A stretch of DNA of 12,430 nucleotides, from assembly GCA_029562045.1 (NCBI GenBank), contig JAKQWJ010000163.1, positions 1-12,430 on the forward strand, written 5' to 3'. The notes beneath the pieces are model-generated. The model was given only the letters and a program-made list of their open reading frames with translations, was not told the DNA's origin and searched no databases. How positions within the stretch are numbered: the first letter of the stretch is position 1; each line of letters starts with the position of its first letter. This document shows positions 1 to 6,170 of this stretch, in pieces. The stretch is from Spirochaetota bacterium (GTDB taxonomy: Bacteria > Spirochaetota > Spirochaetia > DTKZ01). The position numbers and the translations under genes were made by a program.

Positions 1-3000
1 CGGCTCATCGCAGACCCCGCGAGCCCGCTGTCCCGCAGGAGCCCCGCGGAGGACCTCGGGCGGAACATTCCAGGGCCGGAGGCTGCACGGGGGGCCGGAG
101 ATGTGGCGTTCCAGGATGAAGAAGCCGGCGGGATCGCCGAGGTACGCTCCCTCTACGAAGGAACGCCCCAATGGATGAAGGCTCCGAACGGCGAACCGAC
201 GAATCTTGATGAACGGCAATGGCTGCAGGTGAGGACTCCGGCTTTCAAAAAGTGGTTCGGAGACTGGGTATCTCTCTGGCGATACCAGGAAGTTGCTAAG
301 GCTTTTTCGGAAATAGTTAATGGTGCGGAGGAAGCGACGGTGCGAAACCTCCGTTCAGATCTTGAAGAATACGGCGGCACGCCGGATGTGACCTTTATAT
401 GGGGAGATGATAAAAAAGGACTGCTGCATATCGGAAGCCGCAGAGGATCGGCAGTGGTTCAGAAGGTTATTGATGCGGTGGTCACCGGAGAAATAACGAA
501 ACATGTGCCGGGTAAAAAGACTGTTCATCTGGAGAGGGACGGGTATGAAGCGGTTCTGTCGCTGGATGAACACGGGGAAAAAAAGACATGGCTATTAACC
601 GGATGGAAAATAAAAGAGCCCGATGTATCCGGTGAGGTTGGTACTCAATCCGGAACTACACAAACCGGACCTACATTTAGTCGTTCCGATTTGGGAGCGG
701 GCTCTAAATTTAGTATCGAATCTCTATTCGAATCCGTCAAGTCGTCTGTTTCAAAGATAGTCGACGAGAACGGCGAGCCGCTGGTGGCTTATCACAATAC
801 AAACCGAAATTTTAAAGTATTCAACCTGAAGTATGTAAGAACCTCCAACGAGATTCAGGCTTTCTTCTTTATGGATCGCCCGGATGAATACGACGAATAT
901 GGAAAAATTCGCTATCCGGTATTCCTGAATGTCCGGAATCCTGCCGGATTCAGAGAATCGGTTGACGGGTTTAAGGCGGGGAGTACGGACGATGCGGGAA
1001 TAAAACAGCGGATGAAGCTAATTGCGGCAGGGTATGACGGCATTTATGTCAGCCAGGAAGAAGGGGGGATGGAATACGCGGAGATAGCGGTGTTCCATCC
1101 TAACCAGATTAAATCGGCCGTTGACAATATCGGGACCTTTGATCCGAAAAAACCCAATATCCTCTATCAGGACGCAGGCGAAGAGTACAATCCCCTATTC
1201 GATACCGGTAAGGGAACACCCCTCGATGACAGAGAGCTTCTTTTTCAGGTCGAAGAGAACTACGCTCCTAAAAAAACCCAGCTTGCGTACAAACTTTTCC
1301 GGATAAAAGATGGGAAACTGTATCCTCTTTTTGTGCATGCCAACGAAGAGATGCCTATCGGAGTGTGGCTTAAGGCTAAGAGCGGAGAGAAAACCGAAAA
1401 GGGAAAGGTCCGATCTCAGCTGGGGCCCCTGGCGTATCGGCCGGGATTTCATGCAGGAGATTATCCTGTGGCAACGCACATCGGGCGCAAAGCCTCCCGG
1501 TTTGATTCGGCTCCTTCTTACAGGCCCAAATCGCAGGTCTGGGCCCTGGTGGAGTACCCTGATGATGTTGACTGGCAGGAGGTGGCGAACAGTCGGGCAA
1601 CCCGGTCCAAGGCGGGTGAGGTAATTGCCTCCACGGCTCAAATTACCGACCAGATCCCCTTCGATGGTTTTTACCGATATAAGACGAATCCCAACATGAC
1701 GGGGACCTGGATGATCTCCGGGAATATGCGGATACTCCGGGTTCTAAGTGATCAGGAGGTGGAAGAGGTTAACAGCAAGGCAGGTCTGAAAGACCTTCCG
1801 CGGGAAGACGCTTTAGATAAAGAGGTGCTTTTTCAGGAGGAGCTGTACCGTGGCGCGGAGTATTTTCCATTTCAGGAAGACGAGATTTTTAACGCCAAGC
1901 TGGACGCGTTCGCGGCGGGGACGCTGAAAGACGGGGAAGTCCTGAAAGTAGGAGAGCCGCGAGGCCCTCTCAAAGCCTTTGTTCCGAAACTTCCACTTTA
2001 TATTCGACAATCCGTACTCAAAAAGATAACGGAAAGGCACGGGGTACCTCTGGAATCGATTCGGGACCTCCCGACAAAAATGAGCTTGCCGGTTTTTATT
2101 TTCAGCTCGAAGAACGCGAACGCACGGCTCGCTATTATCGACGCGGTTAATCAGGAAGGAGAAAACATTCTCACCGCGGTTCGTTTCTACCGTTCGATTC
2201 ATGAAGGCCGTTCGGTTATCGAGGTCAACGATATCGCATTGATGTACGGGAAAAGCGCCGAAACGATTCTTTACTGGATCGGCGAAGACGACCTTCTTCT
2301 CTGGGCGGACAAAAAGAAAGGCCTTGACTGGATCGAGCGGCTGTCCGGGTCCCATTCCCGGGGCGTGCTCGACAATCAAGGCCTAGAAGACAATCGGGAA
2401 AGAGCCGCCGAACAAACCGGGTCCCATTCCCGGCGTCAGCGCGGCATAGATCCCGACCTTCTAAAAAAAGTATACACCCAGATCGAGGAAAAGTCAAATA
2501 TACCGGAAGGCGACTTCGGAGAACTCCTCTTTCAGACCGAGGAGGAGCTCATGACGGAGGCGCGGAATTATGCCTCTGCGGAAGAGTTTGAAGAGTACAT
2601 GGAGTTCCTCGAACAGATAGATATGGGCGAGGATGACAGCCCCGTCCCGGATCTGCCGCCGGCGGAGAAAAAGGAGTGGTACCGGGAGTTCTGGGAGCGT
2701 GCCCGGACGGAGGAGGATCCGGCGGAGAGGGCGGGGAGTCTTAATGCCCGGTTTGTGCGGGAGCTCCGGGCCCGGGGTGGGGAGGGTCTGCGGGACTTTC
2801 TCTCCGGGATTTACGAAACCATTGTCGGGAGGCGGCAGAACTGGCAGCCCGCGTCCCCGGAAGAAGCTGCCGAAATGGAAGAGGCGATGCAGAAGGCGGC
2901 CCAGGTTGAGCGGGCGGTTCATCCCCTGGTGCAGGCCTCGGCCATCAGCGTGGGCCGTCACGGACGGCAGCTTAACCCGAAGACGGCAAAAGCGCTCCTG

Positions 3001-3765
3001 ACGATTATGAAGAACGCCGCCCCGGAATATCGGGGCATCTACGCCGAGGTCATGGAAAAGCCGGAGTTTGCCGAAGCTGCCGGAGCCATGGCAGGCTCGC
3101 CGGTCCGCCTTAAGGAGTCGCAGATCGCAGACTGGGAAACCTACTCCATCACCGAAAGAATGCGCATCGCCCGGGAGATCCAAGACCTGGAATTGCGGAA
3201 GAAAATCGAGTCAGGCGAAGTGGCCGACCTGGAGGTGAAGGGCTACATCGAAAGAATCGAAGAAGAGAATAAAACTCTTGAATCGGAAATCAGGGCAAAG
3301 GAGCGGGAGATTGCTGATGACACACGGCGGATGTCTTATGCGGAGAAGACCTTCATCAGTCTGCGGGATCAGTTACAGGAGAAAGAGAAGGAGATTGAAC
3401 GGGAGAAAAAACTGTCCGGACGGCTTACTCAGCGGGGGCAGGCGGTGGGAGATGCTCTCCTTTCTGCCCGGCGGGAAGCGTCGATGCTGGCCCGGGACAT
3501 TAAGAGAACCCAGCGGGAGCTGCGGAGGAATGAGCGGGTCCGGGCGGTAGAAGAGAAAAAGACGGCACTGCGGGAGCTGAAGGAAAAACTGCGGATGCGG
3601 GAGGCGGAAAAGAGGGCAGCCCAGAAGATCCGTGATCTTAAACTGAAAATTGCGCGGAAGATTATGAAACCCGTGAGCCCCGAAGCGGTCGAGTTTTTCA
3701 CGGCAGAAAAAATAAGGCAGCTCCAGAGCTTCCTTGATCCCCACTTTCTTATAGAAGAGAAGTAA
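1..3765 (+). CDS. Large polyvalent protein, 5'-partial, with nuclease-like, ADP-ribosyltransferase-like and MuF C-terminal-like modules
   Basis: The frame is open from base 1, so the apparent GTG at 103 is internal and at least 1254 residues are present. Numbered from the left edge: 51-89 a connector ending RTPAFKKWFGDW; about 90-204 a module resembling the phage Barnase/EndoU/ColicinE5-D/RelE-like nucleases (LLHIGSRR with H143, then KKTWLLTGW near 202); about 244-390 an ADP-ribosyltransferase-like module (DENGEPLVAYHNT with H265, GYDGIYV, HPNQIKSA, closing FDPKKPNILYQ); 417-596 a conserved phage module (YKLFRIKDGKLYPLF, LGPLAYRPGFHAGDYP, RYKTNPNMTGTW) whose function I do not know; about 640-770 a MuF C-terminal-like module (LPLYIRQSVLKKITERHG, EVNDIALMYG); about 1080-1220 a strong coiled coil. 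No signal peptide or membrane segment is seen in this part. Such proteins are thought to be delivered with the element's DNA and act against host or rival systems. The helicase or methylase part often seen in relatives is absent, so the 3' end may be truncated. Module names are from memory of family patterns. Confidence 0.8.
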   Translation, partial: RLIADPASPLSRRSPAEDLGRNIPGPEAARGAGDVAFQDEEAGGIAEVRSLYEGTPQWMKAPNGEPTNLDERQWLQVRTPAFKKWFGDWVSLWRYQEVAKAFSEIVNGAEEATVRNLRSDLEEYGGTPDVTFIWGDDKKGLLHIGSRRGSAVVQKVIDAVVTGEITKHVPGKKTVHLERDGYEAVLSLDEHGEKKTWLLTGWKIKEPDVSGEVGTQSGTTQTGPTFSRSDLGAGSKFSIESLFESVKSSVSKIVDENGEPLVAYHNTNRNFKVFNLKYVRTSNEIQAFFFMDRPDEYDEYGKIRYPVFLNVRNPAGFRESVDGFKAGSTDDAGIKQRMKLIAAGYDGIYVSQEEGGMEYAEIAVFHPNQIKSAVDNIGTFDPKKPNILYQDAGEEYNPLFDTGKGTPLDDRELLFQVEENYAPKKTQLAYKLFRIKDGKLYPLFVHANEEMPIGVWLKAKSGEKTEKGKVRSQLGPLAYRPGFHAGDYPVATHIGRKASRFDSAPSYRPKSQVWALVEYPDDVDWQEVANSRATRSKAGEVIASTAQITDQIPFDGFYRYKTNPNMTGTWMISGNMRILRVLSDQEVEEVNSKAGLKDLPREDALDKEVLFQEELYRGAEYFPFQEDEIFNAKLDAFAAGTLKDGEVLKVGEPRGPLKAFVPKLPLYIRQSVLKKITERHGVPLESIRDLPTKMSLPVFIFSSKNANARLAIIDAVNQEGENILTAVRFYRSIHEGRSVIEVNDIALMYGKSAETILYWIGEDDLLLWADKKKGLDWIERLSGSHSRGVLDNQGLEDNRERAAEQTGSHSRRQRGIDPDLLKKVYTQIEEKSNIPEGDFGELLFQTEEELMTEARNYASAEEFEEYMEFLEQIDMGEDDSPVPDLPPAEKKEWYREFWERARTEEDPAERAGSLNARFVRELRARGGEGLRDFLSGIYETIVGRRQNWQPASPEEAAEMEEAMQKAAQVERAVHPLVQASAISVGRHGRQLNPKTAKALLTIMKNAAPEYRGIYAEVMEKPEFAEAAGAMAGSPVRLKESQIADWETYSITERMRIAREIQDLELRKKIESGEVADLEVKGYIERIEEENKTLESEIRAKEREIADDTRRMSYAEKTFISLRDQLQEKEKEIEREKKLSGRLTQRGQAVGDALLSARREASMLARDIKRTQRELRRNERVRAVEEKKTALRELKEKLRMREAEKRAAQKIRDLKLKIARKIMKPVSPEAVEFFTAEKIRQLQSFLDPHFLIEEK
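2345..2433 (+). repeat. Two 17-bp in-frame direct repeats inside the polyvalent gene
   Basis: CCGGGTCCCATTCCCGG occurs at 2345-2361 and again at 2417-2433, exactly 72 bp (24 codons) apart. The copies encode SGSHSR and TGSHSR at the end of the MuF C-terminal-like module. Each copy has CCGGG/CCCGG arms that could form a small hairpin. The perfect nucleotide identity suggests a recent duplication or a functional peptide repeat. Confidence 0.7.
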
Positions 3766-3809
3766 TGTAAAGAGACCCGGTATCGTGGTTCTAAAAAGAC
3801 CGGCAGATA

Positions 3810-3849
3810 GACACGCAGGGGGTCGGTGGTTCGAGTCCACTATCGCCCA
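3810..3849 (+). pseudogene. 3' half of tRNA-Val(GAC), probable attachment-site scar
   Basis: Reading from the anticodon: GAC, A37, C38, anticodon-stem 3' arm GCAGG, five-base variable loop, T arm GGTGG-TTCGAGT-CCACT, acceptor 3' strand ATCGCCC and discriminator A. The matching 5' half (a GGGCGAT acceptor strand, D arm and CCTGC) is absent upstream, and the base where U33 should be is A, so the tRNA identity begins at the anticodon and this is not a working tRNA. Site-specific integrases commonly use the anticodon-to-3'-end segment of tRNA genes, so this is most likely attL or attR of the element to the left. The Val assignment depends on the loop being GACAC as expected. Confidence 0.75.
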
Positions 3850-3860
3850 TTGTCCCGAAA

Positions 3861-3889
3861 AAGTCCCGCTTCAGACGGGGCTTTTTTTT
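3861..3889 (+). terminator. Rho-independent terminator behind the tRNA-Val scar
   Basis: An 8-bp stem (AAGTCCCG with CGGGGCTT, one G-T pair) and a 7-base loop are followed by a run of T ending at 3889. It was probably the native terminator of the tRNA-Val gene. It now stops read-through from the polyvalent gene into the host tRNA pair. Confidence 0.85.
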
Positions 3890-3891
3890 GC

Positions 3892-3978
3892 CCTGGTGAT
3901 GGCTCCGGTCATGTGTCGCGAGGTCTGACGTGCCCCGGTTTCCCGTAAAGAGATTATCGGCGCAGAGAAATCACCAGG
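3892..3978. repeat. 9-bp inverted repeat enclosing 69 bp between terminator and tRNA promoter
   Basis: CCTGGTGAT (3892-3900) and ATCACCAGG (3970-3978) are perfect complements. The stretch between the terminator and the next promoter holds no convincing gene. It could be the closing stem of a structured RNA or a protein-binding pair of sites; I recognise no known RNA family in the 69 bases inside. Confidence 0.5.
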
Positions 3979-3995
3979 CCGGATATTTCCCCGTC

Positions 3996-4024
3996 TTGAC
4001 ACTTCCCGAAAGATTCGGTAGTTT
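3996..4024 (+). promoter_or_regulatory. Sigma-70-type promoter of the tRNA-Gln/tRNA-Glu pair
   Basis: A perfect TTGACA at 3996-4001 is followed after 17 bp by TAGTTT at 4019-4024, which keeps the most conserved -10 bases (T1, A2, T6). The predicted start near 4031 is about 11 bp before the mature tRNA-Gln. Confidence 0.65.
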
Positions 4025-4041
4025 ATAGCGGGTTGCGCCGT

Positions 4042-4112
4042 TTCCCGGTAGTGTAATGGTAGCACCACAGACTCTGGATCTGTTCGTGGGGGTTCAAGTC
4101 CTCCCCGGGAAG
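4042..4112 (+). tRNA. tRNA-Gln(CUG)
   Basis: A complete 71-base cloverleaf: acceptor TTCCCGG with CCGGGAA, D arm GTGT/GCAC, anticodon stem ACAGA/TCTGT with loop CTCTGGA (anticodon CTG at 4074-4076, reading CAG), four-base variable loop, T arm GGGGG-TTCAAGT-CCTCC (one G-T pair) and discriminator G. CCA is not encoded, so it must be added after processing. It lies 8 bp before tRNA-Glu, in one transcript. Confidence 0.95.
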
Positions 4113-4120
4113 AAACGCAT

Positions 4121-4192
4121 GGTCCCTTCGTCTAGCGGTTAGGACAGGAGATTCTCATTCTTCAAACAGGGGTTCGATTCCCCTAGGGACTA
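4121..4192 (+). tRNA. tRNA-Glu(CUC)
   Basis: A 72-base cloverleaf: acceptor GGTCCCT with AGGGACT (terminal G-T pair), D arm GTCT/GGAC, anticodon stem GGAGA/TCTTC with loop TTCTCAT (anticodon CTC at 4154-4156, reading GAG), four-base variable loop, T arm AGGGG-TTCGATT-CCCCT and discriminator A. CCA is not encoded. This is the CUC isoacceptor; a UUC tRNA-Glu for GAA must lie elsewhere. Confidence 0.94.
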
Positions 4193-4221
4193 AAAAACCG
4201 GCGGGTTCCGCCGGTTTTTTT
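4192..4221. terminator. Bidirectional terminator between the tRNAs and cimA
   Basis: A perfect 7-bp stem CCGGCGG/CCGCCGG (4198-4204 and 4208-4214) with a 3-base loop is flanked by six A on the left and seven T on the right. It ends the tRNA transcript on the plus strand. Its mirror A-run gives a U-run for the convergent cimA transcript on the minus strand. The stretch 4222-4342, before the cimA stop, is GC-rich and holds no gene I can support. Confidence 0.9.
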
Positions 4222-4342
4222 ATGTCGCCCCGGATTTCGTTCAAGGCCGTTTCCGCCCTCTCCGGATCGGTCCCGCGCGGCCGGTCGCGCCGGCGCTGGG
4301 AGGCTCCACGCGGCGCCGGACCACCGCGACCCCGCAGGCCGC

Positions 4343-5923
4343 CTACTGGGGTTCCACGAAGGTGTTGTAATAATACTCCAGGCTGTCCATCAGGGCGTCC
4401 CAGGACGCTTCGACGATGTCCTCGCTGACCCCGACGGTATCCCAGGAGTTGCCCAGACGGTCGCTGAAGGAGATGAAAACCCGCACCTTCGACGCGGAAC
4501 CGGCGGCTTCCGGGTTCAGGACCCGGACTTTGTAGTCCGTCAGCGTGATGGCCTTGATGAAGGGGTAGAAAGGAAGAAGGGCGTCCCGGAGGGCCGCATC
4601 CAGGGTTTCCACCGGGCCGATTCCCACCGCCGCCCCCAGGACCTCCTTGCCGTTCAGCCGCATGAAGAGGCGGCCCACGTTCTTCGATGGACTGACCCAG
4701 GTTTTATAGGATTCCAGGTGATAGTTTCCCAGCTCCGCCAGGGGTTTGTACAGCTTCAGGCATTTGCGGATCAGAAGGTCGAAGGATGCCTCGGCGGCTT
4801 CGTACTCGTAGCCCGCCACCTCCTTCTCCTTCAGACTCTTGAAGAGGGTTTCCACTATTTCGGAACTCTTGTCGAAATTGCCGTACCTGGACAGTTTGTC
4901 CACGATGGTGGATTTTCCGGCCAGCTCCGACAGCAGGATGCGCCGTTCGTTTCCCACCAGGCGGGAATCGATATGTTCCATCAGGTAATCCGCCTTGGCC
5001 AGCACATCCACATGCTGTCCCGCCTTGTGGCTGAAGGCCGCCTCCCCCACATAGGGCTGTCGCTTGTCGGGAATGATGTTCGCCTTCTCCGACACGAAGC
5101 GGGACAGGGAGGTGAGTTTTTTGATGTTGCCGTTGGCGGAGGTGTCGTATCCGAGCTTCAGCGCGATATTGGGAATGATCACGCAGAGGTTGGCGTTGCC
5201 GCAGCGCTCCCCCCAGCCGTTGATGGTTCCCTGCACCTGCCCGGCTCCCGCCTCCAGGGCGATGATGCTGTTGGCCACGCCGTTGCCGGTATCGTCATGG
5301 AAATGAACCCCCAGGGGGGCGAGATCCTCCGCTGGAAGGGAGCGGATGATCCGGTCCACCTCCATCGGAAGGGTCCCTCCGTTGGTGTCACAGAGCACGA
5401 CCCAGTCCGCTCCCGCCTGGGTCCCGGTTTTCAGCACCTCGAGAGCGTAGGCGGGATCGTCTTTCCAGCCGTCGAAAAAGTGCTCCAGGTCGAAGATCAC
5501 TTTTCTGCCCTCGGACTTCAGAAAGCTCAAAGAATCGAAGATCATTTCCAGATTCTCCTCATGGGTGGTCCGGAGCACCTTCTCCACATGGGCCTTCCAG
5601 GTTTTTCCCACAACGACGACGGTGGATGTCCCCGCTTCCAGAAGCGCCCGGATGTGGGAGTCTTCCCTGGCCTTCCGGCCCGGCTTGCGGGAGGACCCGA
5701 AGGAGGCGATTTCCGCGTGCCTGAACTTTTCCTTCTTTGCCTGGGCGAAGAAGGCCGCCTCCTTTTCGTTGGACAGGGGGAAGCCCCCTTCGATGAAATC
5801 GATGCCCATTTCATCCAGCTTGTGGGCGATCTGGATTTTATCGCTGAGACTGAAACTCACCTCGATCCCCTGCATGCCGTCCCGCAGGGTGGTGTCGAAC
5901 AGGCAGATTTTTCTTTTTGTCAT
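4343..5923 (-). CDS. cimA: (R)-citramalate synthase
   Basis: Condenses pyruvate and acetyl-CoA to (R)-citramalate, the entry to the threonine-independent route to isoleucine; cytosolic. At 526 residues it has the usual length of the long CimA group (TIGR00977 type). The N-terminal TIM barrel shows FDTTLRDG (10-16), IEGGFPLSN (44-52), metal-binding H207 and H209 in GVHFHDD, and GTINGWGERCGNANLC in the region conserved in this group. The C-terminal part from about 395 looks like the LeuA dimer/regulatory domain that binds the feedback amino acid. In the metal motif the last residue is D where related enzymes usually have HND, a mild oddity. The ATG follows GGGAGAAGGA. It is a single-gene unit preceded by an Ile-rich leader peptide and an attenuator, and it ends before the bidirectional terminator. 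2-isopropylmalate synthase is the main alternative, but the motifs favour CimA. Confidence 0.93.
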   Translation of the reverse strand: MTKRKICLFDTTLRDGMQGIEVSFSLSDKIQIAHKLDEMGIDFIEGGFPLSNEKEAAFFAQAKKEKFRHAEIASFGSSRKPGRKAREDSHIRALLEAGTSTVVVVGKTWKAHVEKVLRTTHEENLEMIFDSLSFLKSEGRKVIFDLEHFFDGWKDDPAYALEVLKTGTQAGADWVVLCDTNGGTLPMEVDRIIRSLPAEDLAPLGVHFHDDTGNGVANSIIALEAGAGQVQGTINGWGERCGNANLCVIIPNIALKLGYDTSANGNIKKLTSLSRFVSEKANIIPDKRQPYVGEAAFSHKAGQHVDVLAKADYLMEHIDSRLVGNERRILLSELAGKSTIVDKLSRYGNFDKSSEIVETLFKSLKEKEVAGYEYEAAEASFDLLIRKCLKLYKPLAELGNYHLESYKTWVSPSKNVGRLFMRLNGKEVLGAAVGIGPVETLDAALRDALLPFYPFIKAITLTDYKVRVLNPEAAGSASKVRVFISFSDRLGNSWDTVGVSEDIVEASWDALMDSLEYYYNTFVEPQ

Positions 5924-5967
5924 ATCCTTCTCCCTTCAGGGCCTCGGAGGCTGCCCGGGGCCCGCAT

Positions 5968-6008
5968 AAAAAAAAGCGGCCGTCCCCCCCCTCGGGAAGG
6001 ACGGCCGC
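5968..6008 (-). terminator. Attenuator terminator in the cimA leader
   Basis: On the minus strand a perfect 10-bp stem GCGGCCGTCC/GGACGGCCGC (6008-5999 and 5985-5976), with a 13-base loop, is followed by eight U (5975-5968), 44 bp before the cimA ATG. It lies between the leader-peptide stop and the gene it would control, so it fits conditional termination. CGGGAAG (6040-6034) at the end of the leader ORF is complementary to CTTCCCG (5999-5993) in the terminator loop, a possible competing pair. Confidence 0.85.
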
Positions 6009-6028
6009 GGTTTTCAAAAACCACCGGG

Positions 6029-6106
6029 CTAGGCTTCCCGCCGGAATTCCGAGTCGATGCAAATAGCAATGATGATGCCGTTGTCGCCGCCCCAGCCCTT
6101 TTTCAT
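6029..6106 (-). CDS. Isoleucine-rich leader peptide of cimA (attenuator)
   Basis: A 25-codon ORF (ATG at 6106-6104, TAG at 6031-6029) starts MKKGWGGDNG, and residues 10-17 read GIIIAICI: five Ile codons in seven, with no Leu or Val anywhere. It is followed by a strong terminator hairpin and then cimA, whose product begins isoleucine synthesis. This is the arrangement of ribosome-mediated attenuation: scarcity of charged tRNA-Ile would stall the ribosome in the Ile run and favour read-through. AAGG lies 5 bp before the ATG, but if the predicted transcription start near 6109 is right this site is not transcribed. The peptide itself is not expected to have another function. The function is inferred from codon content and position. 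Confidence 0.8.
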   Translation of the reverse strand: MKKGWGGDNGIIIAICIDSEFRREA

Positions 6107-6115
6107 GACAGCCTT

Positions 6116-6144
6116 TTTTTAATCCAATGCAAAAGTTTTGTCAA
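6116..6144 (-). promoter_or_regulatory. Promoter of the cimA leader transcript
   Basis: On the minus strand TTGACA (6144-6139) is followed after 17 bp by TAAAAA (6121-6116), a 4-of-6 match to the -10 consensus. The predicted start near 6109 lies only about 3 bases before the leader-peptide ATG. Its -35 box overlaps that of the divergent plus-strand promoter. Confidence 0.5.
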
Positions 6145-6164
6145 TCGCAAAATTAGGCTATAAT
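6138..6164 (+). promoter_or_regulatory. Divergent promoter of the DUF5312-like/argS unit
   Basis: A perfect TATAAT at 6159-6164 is preceded by TTGTCA at 6138-6143, a 5-of-6 match to the -35 box, though the spacer is only 15 bp. A start seven bases after the -10 would fall at 6171, the first base of the chosen ATG. The surroundings also hold AAAAGTTTT (6131-6139) and TTTTG/CAAAA arms (6136-6140 and 6148-6152), which could serve as an operator. Confidence 0.55.
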
Positions 6165-6170
6165 ACGTGC

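Larger units (their letters stand above)
1..3849. mobile_element. One end of an integrated prophage or integrative element
   Basis: A phage/conjugative-element type polyvalent protein gene fills this stretch and stops 44 bp before a 3' tRNA-Val half at 3810-3849. Integration into the 3' part of a tRNA gene leaves such a duplicated fragment at the far border, so I read 3849 as the approximate chromosome-element boundary. Between about 240 and 2530 the gene uses many A/T-ending codons, unlike cimA, argS and obgE. No integrase, structural phage gene or conjugation gene lies in the window, so phage and conjugative element cannot be told apart. The left limit is outside the window; the intact tRNA-Val should lie at the other border. 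Confidence 0.6.

Noticed and set aside
103..105. GTG at 103 as the start of the polyvalent protein
   Set aside because: The same frame is open from base 1 with no stop, the preceding sequence codes plausibly, and the DVAFQ motif spans this codon; the gene is cut by the window edge.
103..2535. Idea that the window's Prp cleaves the FQ motifs of the polyvalent protein
   Set aside because: The known Prp site is around LQFF-A, with an aromatic rather than Gln before the cut, and nothing else links the two genes.
3810..3849. A functional tRNA at the Val scar
   Set aside because: There is no D arm or acceptor 5' strand upstream, and A replaces U33.
3871..4068. Minus-strand 65-residue ORF
   Set aside because: It overlaps the terminator, the tRNA promoter and tRNA-Gln, and has no recognisable protein features.
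4718..6163. Long plus-strand ORF antisense to cimA
   Set aside because: It is a by-product of GC-rich codon use; cimA has complete conserved motifs, and the ORF runs through the attenuator.
6138..6170. TTG start for the DUF5312-like protein
   Set aside because: This reading would include the perfect TATAAT; ATG 6171 is more likely.
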